A DNA stretch of 64,000 bases from Microbispora oryzae (GCF_017896165.1 NZ_JAFCNB010000018.1:62001-126000), one strand, 5' to 3'; counted from the stretch's first letter, positions 22,233 to 30,618 are shown. Translations and numbers: made by a program. Notes: generated from the letters alone by a model not told the origin.

Positions 22233-23006
22233 GTGACCCCTTCCCGCGCCGAGCTCCACGAGCACCTCGTCAGAACCGCCATCGCCGGCGACGTCGCGAC
22301 CAGCCGGGAGAACAACCTCGACCACTACCGGTCGCTCGCGCTCCGGGACCCGCACTACACGTTCGGCCTGACCTTCGAAGCCGAGTGGACGTTCCACGAC
22401 ATCCTCGACCTCATGGCGCGGCGGGCCGGCGTGACGGCCGACCCGGACCACCAAGAGGGCCAGGACGTCATCGACCCGGCGCGCACGATCGACGCCGTCG
22501 AGGAGATGGGCGACCGCATCGCCAAGGTGCTGCGCCGGGCCGCGCCCCGCGTCGTCGTCGCCACCGGGCACCCCACCGGGCTGCTCGCCGTCCACCTGGC
22601 GCTGGCGCGGTTCGCGGCCGACCGGGGGGCCGTGCTGCTGACCCCCGCGGAGGGCTGGACGTACACGGGCTGGCCGGGTCGGCGCCGGAGGGTCCGTTAC
22701 CTGAACGGCGTGGCGATGCTGGAGGAGAGAGGAAGCTTCGTCCACAGTCACGACCCCGACCCGATGCGGGCCATGCTCGCCGAGGAGCGCCCCGACTTCG
22801 TGATCGCCGACCACGGCTGGGCCGGTGCCGCCGGGGAGGCCGGGATCGAGACGGTCGGCTTCGCCGACTCCAACGATCCGGCGCTCTTCCTGGGCGAGGC
22901 CGAGGGCAAGATCGCGGTCACCGTGCCCCTCGACGACAATGTGCTGCCGCGCTACTACGGGCCTCTCACGGCCTACCTGCTGGACCGTGTCAACCGCAGC
23001 CTCTGA
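22233..23006 (+). CDS. Phosphatase-like conserved actinobacterial protein
   Basis: 257 residues from GTG 22233. I recognise it only as the protein that commonly lies between acuC and the small HTH gene in actinomycetes, where it is annotated as a phosphatase. Visible features: a helical N-terminal part with YTFGLTFEAEWTFHDILDLM, a central VVVATGHPTGLLAVHLALARF resembling a nucleotide- or phosphate-binding turn, and FVIADHGWAGAAGEAGIETVGFADSNDPALFLGEAEGKIAVTVPLDDNV near the end. No signal peptide or TM. Activity is unproven. Confidence 0.6.
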   Translation: MTPSRAELHEHLVRTAIAGDVATSRENNLDHYRSLALRDPHYTFGLTFEAEWTFHDILDLMARRAGVTADPDHQEGQDVIDPARTIDAVEEMGDRIAKVLRRAAPRVVVATGHPTGLLAVHLALARFAADRGAVLLTPAEGWTYTGWPGRRRRVRYLNGVAMLEERGSFVHSHDPDPMRAMLAEERPDFVIADHGWAGAAGEAGIETVGFADSNDPALFLGEAEGKIAVTVPLDDNVLPRYYGPLTAYLLDRVNRSL

Positions 23007-23033
23007 CCGCAGCCTCTGACCGGAGCCTCTGAT
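22995..23033 (+). repeat. Three tandem 13-bp repeats at the end of the phosphatase-like gene
   Basis: CGCAGCCTCTGAC at 22995-23007 and 23008-23020, with a third copy changed at two bases at 23021-23033. The first copy holds the gene's TGA stop. Copies two and three repeat stop-like TGAs after the gene, so they look like slippage products. Confidence 0.75.
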
Positions 23034-23342
23034 CGGATCCGGTCCTCCCAAACCACCTGTTTCGCGCCTACTTTTCCCGGGGCCTGCCGACGGTTTGCCA
23101 ACTTTTTCGTGATCCTGGGCGACTCTAAAGGGAGAGAAGTTGGTCCGTTCCAAGATTGAGGCGAGGGGCACGGTCCGGCCGCTGCCAGCGATTTCTCGGA
23201 TTTTGACGGCATGCGACCTCCAAGACTGATGAAATGGGGGGTTTGCCTCCTCGGAGTCCGGACTTACGCTGACAGCAGTACACGTGCGTGAGCGATGGCA
23301 CCAGTGGGGATAACCCGGAAACACGTGCGGAAGAGGCGTCCG
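23007..23342. other. Intergenic region before the HTH gene, 336 bp
   Basis: After the 13-bp repeats the sequence is less GC-rich than its neighbours. It should contain the promoter of the HTH gene. I find no perfect inverted repeat or clean -35/-10. A GGAAGAGG ribosome site ends it at about 23329-23336. Confidence 0.4.
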
Positions 23343-23546
23343 ATGGGTGCAGGCGAAAGACCTCTCAGCGAGGTGAAGTTCCTGACGGTGGCCGAGGTCG
23401 CCACTGTCATGCGGGTGTCCAAGATGACGGTGTACCGGCTCGTGCACTCGGGCGAGTTACCGGCCATCCGGGTCGGTCGATCCTTCAGAGTGCCTGAGCA
23501 GGCGGTGCACGACTACCTGAGAGACGCGTTCATCGAAGCGGGATGA
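23343..23546 (+). CDS. Excisionase-type helix-turn-helix DNA-binding protein (BldC-like superfamily)
   Basis: 67 residues. ATG 23343 is chosen over ATG 23295 because GGAAGAGG lies before it. The single domain is a winged HTH of the excisionase type: LTVAEVATVMRVSKMTVYRLVHSGELPAIRVGRSFRVPEQAVHDYLRD. This type is a conserved small gene next to the basic 32-residue gene in Streptomyces. It contains one TTA codon (23457-23459). A dimeric DNA-binding role is likely; targets are unknown. Confidence 0.88.
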   Translation: MGAGERPLSEVKFLTVAEVATVMRVSKMTVYRLVHSGELPAIRVGRSFRVPEQAVHDYLRDAFIEAG

Positions 23547-23708
23547 CGCGGCTCCGCAGCGGAGGTCATGCCGTGACGGGGGCATGGCCGATGTGTGGCC
23601 GTGCGGAGACCCCCGGGAGGAGCGATCTACCGCGGATCGCCGGTAGGCTGTTGAGCCGGTGTGCGCACGCACGCCGGTTTGACATCCATCCCTTCACCTG
23701 GGGGTCCC

Positions 23709-23807
23709 GTGGGCTCTGTGATCAAGAAGCGCCGTAAGCGCATGGCGAAGAAGAAGCACCGCAAGCTGCTGAAGAAGACCCGCATCCAGCGGCGTAACAA
23801 GAAGTAG
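23709..23807 (+). CDS. Small basic AURKAIP1/COX24-type ribosome-associated protein
   Basis: Only 32 residues, starting at GTG 23709: [20 protein letters not shown], then [12 protein letters not shown]. More than half the residues are Lys or Arg. This matches the AURKAIP1/COX24 (bS22/Ribosomal_S22-like) family found in actinobacterial 30S subunits, so a ribosomal role is likely. The exact name varies between databases. Genes this short are often missed. It sits between the HTH gene and the SDR gene, as in Streptomyces. Confidence 0.9.
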   Translation: MGSVIKKRRKRMAKKKHRKLLKKTRIQRRNKK

Positions 23808-23878
23808 TCGAGACGGCGCGCGCACCGGTCCCCCGGGGCCGGGCCACCGTGCGCACGCGATCCCCCAGCGAGGCGACG

Positions 23879-24907
23879 ATGACTCGTACCGTTCTCGTCA
23901 CCGGGGTCTCCCGTCATATCGGCGCCAGAGTGGCGAACGCGCTCGCGGCGGACCCGGAGATCGGCCGGATCATCGGAGTGGACACGGCGCCGCCATCCCT
24001 CCACCGGGACGACGGCGCGTCGCTCGGTCGTACCGAGTTCGTCCGTGCCGACCTGAACGGCCCGGACGTCGGCCGGATCATCGGGTCGGCGGACGTCGAC
24101 ACCGTTGTGCACCTCGACCTGGTCAGCGGACCGGTACGCAGCCGCGCCGCCATGAAGGAGCACAACGTCCTCGGCACCATGCAACTGCTGGCCGCGTGCC
24201 AGCGGTCCGCCTCGGTGCGCAGGGTGGTGGTGCGCTCGACCACGGCTGTGTACGGCGCGTCACCGCACGCTCCCGCCGTGTTCACGGAGGACCTCGCGCC
24301 GGCCGACGGCGCGCAATCCGGCTACGAGAAGGACGCGTTCGAGGTCGAGGGGTACGTCCGGGGCTTCGCCAGGCGCCGCGCCGACGTGGCGACCACGGTC
24401 CTCAGGTTCGCGCCGGTCATGGGGCCGGGCGTCGACACCCCGCTGACCAGGTACTTCTCGCAGGACGTGCTGCCCACAGTGCTGGGCTTCGACCCGCGGC
24501 TGCAGTTCGTCCACGAGGACGACGCGGTGGAGGCGCTGTGCCGCACGGCGCGTGCCGATCACCCCGGCGTCTTCAACGTGGCCGGAGAAGGGGTGCTGCT
24601 GCTGTCCCAGTGCGCCAGGCGCGCGGGCCGGCCGGCGGTCCCCATGCCCGCTCCCGCGTTCCGCCTCTTCGGCGGCCTCGCCAGGAGCGCCGGCCTGGTG
24701 GACTTCACGCCGGAGCAGCTGTCGCTGCTGATCCACGGCAGAGTCGTGGACAGCGGGCGGCTGGCCGCGGAGCTCGGGTGGCGGCCCGCGTACTCCACGG
24801 CGGCCGCGTTCGACGACTTCCTCCGGTCACGCGGCCTCCCCTCCGGCCTGTGGCCGGCCGCGTTCGACCGGCTGGCGGACCTGGTGACCGCGCACCGGCC
24901 GCGCTGA
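23879..24907 (+). CDS. NAD-dependent epimerase/dehydratase family protein (atypical SDR)
   Basis: 342 residues from ATG 23879 (GAGG upstream). It opens with MTRTVLVTGVSRHIGARVANAL, an altered Rossmann motif (TGVSRHIG instead of TGxxGxxG), and has VRSTTAVYGASPHAP typical of extended SDRs. The expected YxxxK is not seen; the nearest is SGYEKDAFE, where Lys is only two after Tyr. So dehydrogenase catalysis is doubtful and it may be a binding protein. It is followed 63 bp later by the acyltransferase. Confidence 0.85.
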   Translation: MTRTVLVTGVSRHIGARVANALAADPEIGRIIGVDTAPPSLHRDDGASLGRTEFVRADLNGPDVGRIIGSADVDTVVHLDLVSGPVRSRAAMKEHNVLGTMQLLAACQRSASVRRVVVRSTTAVYGASPHAPAVFTEDLAPADGAQSGYEKDAFEVEGYVRGFARRRADVATTVLRFAPVMGPGVDTPLTRYFSQDVLPTVLGFDPRLQFVHEDDAVEALCRTARADHPGVFNVAGEGVLLLSQCARRAGRPAVPMPAPAFRLFGGLARSAGLVDFTPEQLSLLIHGRVVDSGRLAAELGWRPAYSTAAAFDDFLRSRGLPSGLWPAAFDRLADLVTAHRPR

Positions 24908-24970
24908 GCCTGCGCCGATTCCGGGCCGATCCGCGCCGACCCCCCGTGATGGACCGAAGGTGACACGACG

Positions 24971-25828
24971 ATGAGCACGATGCCGACTCCGGACGAGCGG
25001 CTCGCCGCGCTGCTCGCCTTCCTGCGGCGCCGTGTCACCGGGGATTACGAGATCGACGAGTTCGGCTTCGACCCCGACCTCAACGGCACGGTCCTGCTGG
25101 AGCTGCTCCGGCCGCTGTACCGGCAGTGGTTCCGGGTCACGACCGTCGGGCTGGAGAACGTCCCCGCCCACTCGGGCGCGCTCGTCGTGGCCAACCACTC
25201 CGGCACGCTGCCGATGGACGCGCTCATGCTGCAGGTGGCGCTGAACGACGAGGCGCACCGGCCGATCCGCCTGCTGGGCGCGCATCTGGTCTATCAGCTC
25301 CCCGTGCTCGGCCATCTGGCCCGCAAGTCCGGTCACACGCTCGCCTGCCCGGAGGACGCCGACCGGCTGCTGCGCAAGGGCGAGCTCGTGGGGGTCTTCC
25401 CCGAGGGCTTCAAGGGCGTGGGCAAGCCGTTCTCCGAGCGGTACCGGTTACAGCGGTTCGGCCGCGGCGGCTTCGCGGCGTCCGCCATCCGCGCCGGGGT
25501 GCCCATCGTGCCCTGTGCGATCGTCGGGGCCGAGGAGATCTACCCCAAGATCGGCGACGTCCGGGCGCTGGCCCGCCTCCTCGGCCTGCCGTATCTACCG
25601 ATCACCCCGTTCTTCCCCTGGCTGGGCCCGCTCGGCCTCGTGCCGCTGCCGTCGAAGTGGATGATCGAGTTCGGCGAGCCGATCAGGACCGACGAGTACG
25701 GCCCCGACGAGGCCGACGACCCCATGGTGATCCTCGAGCTGACCGACCAGGTCAGGGAGACCGTCCAGGAGCGTCTCGACGCCCTGCGGAAGCGCCGCGG
25801 TCCCGCGTTTCCCCCGTTCGCGCGCTGA
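24971..25828 (+). CDS. Lysophospholipid acyltransferase family protein (PlsC-like)
   Basis: 285 residues. The PlsC motifs are clear: NHSGTLPMD (HX4D, general base His) and GVFPEGFKGVGKPFSERYRLQRFG (FPEG block), then VPIVPCAIVGAEE. It transfers acyl chains in phospholipid or related lipid synthesis and is probably membrane associated. One rare TTA codon (25448-25450). It is probably cotranscribed with the SDR gene. Confidence 0.9.
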   Translation: MSTMPTPDERLAALLAFLRRRVTGDYEIDEFGFDPDLNGTVLLELLRPLYRQWFRVTTVGLENVPAHSGALVVANHSGTLPMDALMLQVALNDEAHRPIRLLGAHLVYQLPVLGHLARKSGHTLACPEDADRLLRKGELVGVFPEGFKGVGKPFSERYRLQRFGRGGFAASAIRAGVPIVPCAIVGAEEIYPKIGDVRALARLLGLPYLPITPFFPWLGPLGLVPLPSKWMIEFGEPIRTDEYGPDEADDPMVILELTDQVRETVQERLDALRKRRGPAFPPFAR

Positions 25829-25858
25829 TCCCGGCCCTGATCCTCACACTGATCCGCG

Positions 25859-26728
25859 TCAGAGTACGGACCGGTAGTGCCGGCGGAGCGCGATCCCGGC
25901 GGCGATGCCCCCGGCGACGGCCCCGGCGGTCGCCGCGATGGGCAGCCCGATCATGGTGGCCTTGCGCCCGGTGCGGAAGTCGTGGATCCGCCAGTCCTGT
26001 TCCCTGGCGTACTCGCGCAGCTCGCTGTCGGGATTGATCGCGTACGGGTTCCCGACGAGGGAGAGCATCGGCAGGTCGTTGGCCGAGTCGCTGTAGGCCG
26101 AGCAGCGGGACAGATCGAGCCCCTCACGCCTGGCGAGCGCGCGCACGGCCTCGGCCTTGGCCGGGCCGTGCAGGAGATCGCCCACCAGCCGTCCCGTGTA
26201 GGCGCCGTCCGCGGTCTCGGCGACGGTGCCGAGCGCCCCGGTCAGCCCGAGCCGCTGAGCGATCACCCGGGCCAGCTCGACCGGAGTGGCGGTGACGAGC
26301 CACACGCGCTGTCCGGCGTCGAGGTGGGCCTGGGCGAGGGCGCGGGTGCCCGCCCATACGCGGTCGGCCATGACCTCGTCGTAGATCTCCTCGCCGAGCC
26401 GCACCACCTCGTCGACCTTGAGCCCGGCGACGAACGCGAGGGCCATCTCCTTGGCCTTGGCGATGTGCTCGGGGTTCTCACTGCCCCGGACCCGGAACAG
26501 CGCCTGGCCGAGGGCGAACTTCGTGAGGTCCCGCGTGGTGAACAGGCCGCGCGCGGCGAGCCCGCGGGCGAAGTGGTAGATGGAGGCGCCCCGCATCATC
26601 GTGTTGTCGACGTCGAAGAACGCCGCCGCCGTGGGGTCGGGGACCACGGCCGGGGCGGAGACCGCCGCGGCGGCCGCCACCTCGCCGGCGATCTCCGCCG
26701 CCATCCGCCGTCGCAATAGCCGCCTCAT
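25859..26728 (-). CDS. HAD-IB family hydrolase (SerB-like), probably membrane anchored
   Basis: 289 residues from ATG 26728. HAD motif [12 protein letters not shown] (both Asp present), motif II VTATP, and motif [16 protein letters not shown]. It ends in a hydrophobic tail ([23 protein letters not shown]) before RRHYRSVL, suggesting an anchor. HAD-IB proteins dephosphorylate phosphoserine or lipid phosphates; the partner acyltransferase converging on it makes a lipid role plausible. In actinomycetes this gene commonly lies near rsbN and bldN. Confidence 0.88.
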   Translation of the reverse strand: MRRLLRRRMAAEIAGEVAAAAAVSAPAVVPDPTAAAFFDVDNTMMRGASIYHFARGLAARGLFTTRDLTKFALGQALFRVRGSENPEHIAKAKEMALAFVAGLKVDEVVRLGEEIYDEVMADRVWAGTRALAQAHLDAGQRVWLVTATPVELARVIAQRLGLTGALGTVAETADGAYTGRLVGDLLHGPAKAEAVRALARREGLDLSRCSAYSDSANDLPMLSLVGNPYAINPDSELREYAREQDWRIHDFRTGRKATMIGLPIAATAGAVAGGIAAGIALRRHYRSVL

Positions 26729-26863
26729 GGCTCATCAGCTTAACCGCCGCCCGTTGCCCGCCAGTGGAGCCCGCGTCGGGCGGATCTCGTGTCAACCGCC
26801 CGCCCACGTCCACCGCGCGACCGCCGGCGCCTGGCCCCTGTGGCCCGAGTTTCCCTGGGGCCG

Positions 26864-27625
26864 TCAGGGGCCCGACGGGCCGGAGGACGCCGTCATCGTG
26901 TCGATGTAGCTGAGGTATTTGTTGGCCTTGTCGCGGTTCTCCCGGTCGAGCTTCGGCAGCAGCGGCTCCACGAGGGAGTGCTGCTCCCGGGCGAACCTGC
27001 GGACCTCGCCCCGGTCTTCGGCTCGCGGCGCCACCCGGCTCAACGCGGCCCTGGTGGTGGACTCCATGTCGTCGAGCGTCTGGGTGATGAGGCGGTGCCG
27101 GTCGCGTGTCCTGGCGGCGACGAGCGAGGCCGTCTCGGCCGCCCGCAGCCGCGCCGCGGCCATCTCCCGCTGGGCCCGGTCCTCGTCGTCGTAGGCCAGG
27201 GAGAGCACAGTCGACTCGGCGGCCCTCTTCAACGGATAGAGCGGCTCGCCCGGCACCGAATCGTACGTCCGGACCCCCGTGGCGAACATCAAAACCATCA
27301 GGCCCGCGAAGACCAGCACCGGCCGGAGCCGCACGATCAGCGGGCGGCGCCTCGGGCGACGCCGGTGGAGCCCGCCGGGCGCGTCCCCTGGGGCGCCGGC
27401 CACCTCGTCGAACGCCGGAGGAGGCTCGACGGCGGTCGTGCGCTCGGCGGCGTGGTTGCGCAGCAGTTCCTCGCGGAGTCGGGCCCTGAACTCGGGGGTC
27501 GGGCCGCTGCCGAGCAGGACGCGGAGCCCGGTGACGTGCCGGGAGACGCGGTTCGCGACGCGTGCCGCCCGTCCGCCGTACGCGCGGCGCGAGGGTCGCC
27601 ACCAGCCCATCAGTGTTCTCGCCAT
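26864..27625 (-). CDS. rsbN: RsbN-like anti-sigma factor (DUF5667), partner of BldN
   Basis: 253 residues. The N-terminal cytoplasmic part (about 1-95) includes RLREELLRNHAAER. One TM (VLVFAGLMVLMFATGVR, ~100-120) separates it from an extracytoplasmic DUF5667-type domain, recognisable by PGEPLYPLKRAAESTVLSLAYDDEDRAQREMAAARLRAAET and the helical TRDRHRLITQTLDDMESTT. RsbN holds sigma-BldN at the membrane in Streptomyces. It lies just downstream of the sigma gene (87 bp) and reads the same way. The assignment rests on position and domain pattern. Confidence 0.8.
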   Translation of the reverse strand: MARTLMGWWRPSRRAYGGRAARVANRVSRHVTGLRVLLGSGPTPEFRARLREELLRNHAAERTTAVEPPPAFDEVAGAPGDAPGGLHRRRPRRRPLIVRLRPVLVFAGLMVLMFATGVRTYDSVPGEPLYPLKRAAESTVLSLAYDDEDRAQREMAAARLRAAETASLVAARTRDRHRLITQTLDDMESTTRAALSRVAPRAEDRGEVRRFAREQHSLVEPLLPKLDRENRDKANKYLSYIDTMTASSGPSGP

Positions 27626-27712
27626 CCCCCGCTCGATGTACCGGAGACCGGATCGGCGATCCGTCTCCGCGACATGCCCAACGACATGGGGGCGGAATGG
27701 TTACGGCAGAGG

Positions 27713-28372
27713 TCAGCCGAGATCCCGGGGAAGCGCCCGGGCCAGCGCTTTGATCGCCCGGAACTGGAGTGCCTTGATGGCTCCGCTCTTCTTCCCCATG
27801 ATCATCGCGGTCTCGGCCAGCGACATGCCGTGCAGGAAGCGCAGGATCACGCACTCCTGCTGCTCGGCGCCGAGTTGCTTGATCGCCTGCATGACGTGCT
27901 CGTTGACCATGTTGGTGACGACCGCGTTCTCGGGGATGTTCGGGCCGTCCAGGGGACGGTCGAGCACCTCGGCGGTGGTCACCTCAAGCCGGTTGCGCCC
28001 GGACTTGAAGTGGTCGGTCACGAGGTTGCGGGCGATGGTCACCAGCCAGGCCCCGAAGTCGCGGCCCTGCCAGGTGAAGTCGGTGATGCCGCGCAGGGCG
28101 CGCAGGAAGGTCTCGCTGGTCAGGTCCTCGGCCAGGGCGTGGCCGCCGACCCGGAAGTAGACGTAGCGGTACACCAGGTCCACGTAGTGGTCGTAAAGGA
28201 GCCCGAAGGCCTCGCTGTCGCCCGTCTTGGCGCGCAGCACAAGGGACTGCATCTCTCCGTCGTGATCGCCACGACGTACGGCGGGGTCGGCGGAGCGCAC
28301 GGACTGCGCTGCTCCGGCGGCAGGAGGGGAAAGTCCTGCCAACGGCCACGTGTTCGGCATCCGGTATCCCAT
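27713..28372 (-). CDS. bldN: ECF RNA polymerase sigma factor BldN
   Basis: 219 residues. Region 2: DSEAFGLLYDHYVDLVYRYVYFRVGGHALAEDLTSETFLRALRGI, then FGAWLVTIARNLVTDHFKS. Region 4: LGAEQQECVILRFLHGMSLAETAMIMGKKSGAIKALQFRAIKALAR. The close match over region 2 and 4 to Streptomyces BldN, and the linked rsbN, support the name. There is an N-terminal extension of about 40 residues before region 2 (MGYRMPNTWPLAGL...); in S. coelicolor a pro-region there is removed. In Streptomyces BldN drives chaplin, rodlin and bldM expression, hence aerial growth. The start could also be ATG 28360. Confidence 0.88.
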   Translation of the reverse strand: MGYRMPNTWPLAGLSPPAAGAAQSVRSADPAVRRGDHDGEMQSLVLRAKTGDSEAFGLLYDHYVDLVYRYVYFRVGGHALAEDLTSETFLRALRGITDFTWQGRDFGAWLVTIARNLVTDHFKSGRNRLEVTTAEVLDRPLDGPNIPENAVVTNMVNEHVMQAIKQLGAEQQECVILRFLHGMSLAETAMIMGKKSGAIKALQFRAIKALARALPRDLG

Positions 28373-28589
28373 GGGGGAAGGGGAGTCGGTGCTCGAACAC
28401 TTTAGAAATCAACGGGAGATAACACAATCCGTCTGAGCGTAGTAATTACTTCCGGTAACGTCGCTTTTGCTGGCGGGTCCGCTGGATTCCCAGCAGATGC
28501 CCAGGTCACACGTGTGTAATGGGGTCCGTGCGGCTGTCAGGTTCTCTTCGGGGGCACCGGCTACCCGCGGGAAGGCAAAGTCCGGCAGC
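28373..28589. promoter_or_regulatory. Divergent bldN / 7-TM gene intergenic region with palindromes
   Basis: 217 bp, notably AT-rich near 28381-28450. It contains AGTAATTACT (28441-28450) and CACACGTGTG (28507-28516), both perfect 10-bp palindromes. The second resembles but does not match the odd-centred BldD consensus. Promoters for both genes must lie here. I cannot fix a -10/-35. Confidence 0.5.
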
Positions 28590-30194
28590 ATGGGGTCCAC
28601 CATGGAAGTCCTAGTCGCCATCCTCGCGTTCGCCGGCGCCCTGCTCGCCGGTGCCACCACCGTCGTGCTCGTCGGGCGGCTCCGTGACGAGCCCTCGGGC
28701 TGGTTGATCGCGTGGAGCATCGCCACGGGCGCGCTGGCCGTGTCCCTCGCCGCCGTCGCCGTCGGACACCTGGCCGGATTCGGGTCCGCCACCTTCCGGG
28801 CGTACCAGATCACCGGGTCTCTGCTCGCCCCGCTCTGGCTCACGATCGGCAATCTGCAGTTGCTGGCGGAGAAGGCGTCGGCCCGCTTCGCCGGATGGCT
28901 CTTCGGGATCGCCCTGACGGTCGTGGGCGCTGTGATCATGCTGCTCGACCCGCTCAGCGGCAGCTTCGGCAAGCAGCTTCCCGACGGGCCCAGCCACTGG
29001 GACCTCTGGCCGGAGAATCTCCTGCGGGGCGCTCACTTCGTTCTGATCTTCCTGCTGCTCTTCGCGCTCTGCATCGCGCTGCTGAGCTGGCGGGACGGGG
29101 ACGACTACGACGTCGACAACATGAACGCGACCGTGCTGATCGCCCCGGCGGGCATGGCGCTCTGCGCAGCCCTGGAGCTGTCGCTCCCGGGGATCGTCAT
29201 CGTCGCGCTCATGGCCGCGGCCTCCGGCGGCGCCTGGTACGTGGTGGTCCGGCCGCTCGCGCCCTACGACGACGAGGACGACGAAGACGACGAGGACGAC
29301 GCCAGGCACGGCCGGGACCCGCGTAACGCGCGTGACGCCCGTGTCGCCGGTGCCGCCGGGGACCCCGGAAACGCGGAATGGCGGCAGGGCCGGGAACGGA
29401 GCGGCGCGCGGCGCGGCGCCGACCGGCCCGACGTCCCCGTGGCGTCGGCCTCCCCGATGCCCGCGGCCCCGGCGTCCTCACGCCGTTCCGGTCTGGGCGA
29501 CCTGGTCGCGGAGTACCGGGCGGGCGAGCAGGGGGAGGTCGACTACGCGGCACGCATGCGCCCCAGGGACGACTCCTACGCCCAGGCCCGCCCGGAGGAC
29601 GACTTCGGCGGCCCGGCCACGGGCCAGCTCATGGCCGCGGACTCCTACCCCCAGGCCCGTCCCTCCGACTACGGCATGCCGGCGGGCGTGCCGCCCCACG
29701 CGGACAAGGGCATGCCGGCGACGGGCGCGGTCTACCCCGGCGCCGAGGTGCCCCCGCCCGCCATGCCGTCGCCCGAGGAACTCGCGGCGAGCTTCGGCGT
29801 GGGCTTCAACCGGGGCGGCGGCGCGAAGCAGGGCGCCAAGCCGGGCGCGGGCTCCGTCAAGCCGTCTCCGGCCATCTACGGCCTGCTCACCGTCTTCACC
29901 CTCCTGGACGGCACCGGCGACGCGTTCGACAAGCTGGCCGAGGAGACGATCGCGGCCGTGCAGCGCACCGAGCCGGACACCCTGGTGTTCATCTGCCACG
30001 GAGTGAAGTCGGCCCCGCTGCAGCGCATCGTCTACGAGCTCTACCGGGACGAGGTCGGCTACGCCGAGCACCAGCGGCAGCCCCACATGGAGCGCTTCAC
30101 GACGGAGCGCGTGGCCTACGTGCTGGCCGCCAACGTGATCGAGCTCACCGTCAGCGCCGCGAAGGTCGTGCCGCTGCCCACGGCGAACTTTTAG
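28590..30194 (+). CDS. Seven-TM membrane protein fused to a C-terminal ABM-like domain
   Basis: 534 residues from ATG 28590 (ATG 28602 also possible). Seven hydrophobic segments lie in residues ~5-225: AILAFAGALLAGATTVVLVG, WLIAWSIATGALAVSLAAVAV, TGSLLAPLWLTIGNLQLL, FAGWLFGIALTVVGAVIML, HFVLIFLLLFALCIALL, then two close ones. An acidic patch (DDEDDEDDEDD) and a disordered Ala/Pro/Arg linker of about 200 residues lead to a C-terminal domain of about 105 residues. That domain (YGLLTVFTLLDGTGDAFDKLAEETIAAV...HQRQPHMERFTTERVAYVLAAN) resembles antibiotic-biosynthesis-monooxygenase (ABM) dimeric barrels. Divergent from bldN. Function unknown. Confidence 0.75.
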   Translation: MGSTMEVLVAILAFAGALLAGATTVVLVGRLRDEPSGWLIAWSIATGALAVSLAAVAVGHLAGFGSATFRAYQITGSLLAPLWLTIGNLQLLAEKASARFAGWLFGIALTVVGAVIMLLDPLSGSFGKQLPDGPSHWDLWPENLLRGAHFVLIFLLLFALCIALLSWRDGDDYDVDNMNATVLIAPAGMALCAALELSLPGIVIVALMAAASGGAWYVVVRPLAPYDDEDDEDDEDDARHGRDPRNARDARVAGAAGDPGNAEWRQGRERSGARRGADRPDVPVASASPMPAAPASSRRSGLGDLVAEYRAGEQGEVDYAARMRPRDDSYAQARPEDDFGGPATGQLMAADSYPQARPSDYGMPAGVPPHADKGMPATGAVYPGAEVPPPAMPSPEELAASFGVGFNRGGGAKQGAKPGAGSVKPSPAIYGLLTVFTLLDGTGDAFDKLAEETIAAVQRTEPDTLVFICHGVKSAPLQRIVYELYRDEVGYAEHQRQPHMERFTTERVAYVLAANVIELTVSAAKVVPLPTANF

Positions 30195-30439
30195 CGCGCG
30201 AGTGCCTCGCGCAGCCGGGTCTCGTTGACCCGCCAGTAGTCGTGCTGGACCCCGTCGATCAGGACGACCGGGATCATCTCGCCGTACTCGGCCTGATCCT
30301 CGGGCGTGGCGGTGATGTCCCGCTCCTCCCACTGCACGCCCAGCTCACCGGCCACGCGGGACACCACGGCCCGGGCGTCATCGCAGAGGTGACAGCCCGG
30401 TTTGCCGAGCAGCGTGATGCGGTGATCATGAGGAGGCAT
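30191..30439 (-). CDS. Glutaredoxin-like thioredoxin-fold protein
   Basis: 82 residues. MPPHDHRITLLGKPGCHLCDDARAVV carries a CxxC redox motif (CHLC) at the end of strand 1. The cis-Pro segment EYGEMIPVVLIDG is intact. It would reduce disulfides or act as an electron carrier in the cytoplasm. The stop codons of this gene (TAA) and of the convergent 7-TM gene (TAG) interlock within 4 bp. Lies just upstream of rex, divergently. Compact and complete; family call firm, partner unknown. Confidence 0.88.
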   Translation of the reverse strand: MPPHDHRITLLGKPGCHLCDDARAVVSRVAGELGVQWEERDITATPEDQAEYGEMIPVVLIDGVQHDYWRVNETRLREALAR

Positions 30440-30517
30440 GCCACCCAGCTTATGCGGGTCCCGGGACCCCGATTGGCGACCTTGCGCCGATCCTGGGACA
30501 GTGAAGACACGCCGACT

Positions 30518-30535
30518 TTGTGCATCGCTTCACAA
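30518..30535 (+). promoter_or_regulatory. Rex operator (ROP) in the rex promoter
   Basis: TTGTGCATCGCTTCACAA differs from TTGTGAANNNNTTCACAA at one half-site base. It overlaps a possible promoter, TTTGTG (30517-30522), 16 nt, TACTAA (30539-30544). Rex-NAD+ would block the start of rex-hem transcription, and NADH would relieve it. Confidence 0.9.
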
Positions 30536-30618
30536 AGCTACTAACCTGTTGTTATCCGTCGCATCCGCTCGTGCGGCCGGGGGCGCACCGGCCGTCCGTT
30601 CCCCTGGAGCCCTGGGCA

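Noticed and set aside
28507-28516. BldD-type operator
   Set aside because: CACACGTGTG is even-centred and does not fit the BldD pattern ACNC(A/T)GNGT. Kept only as an unassigned palindrome.
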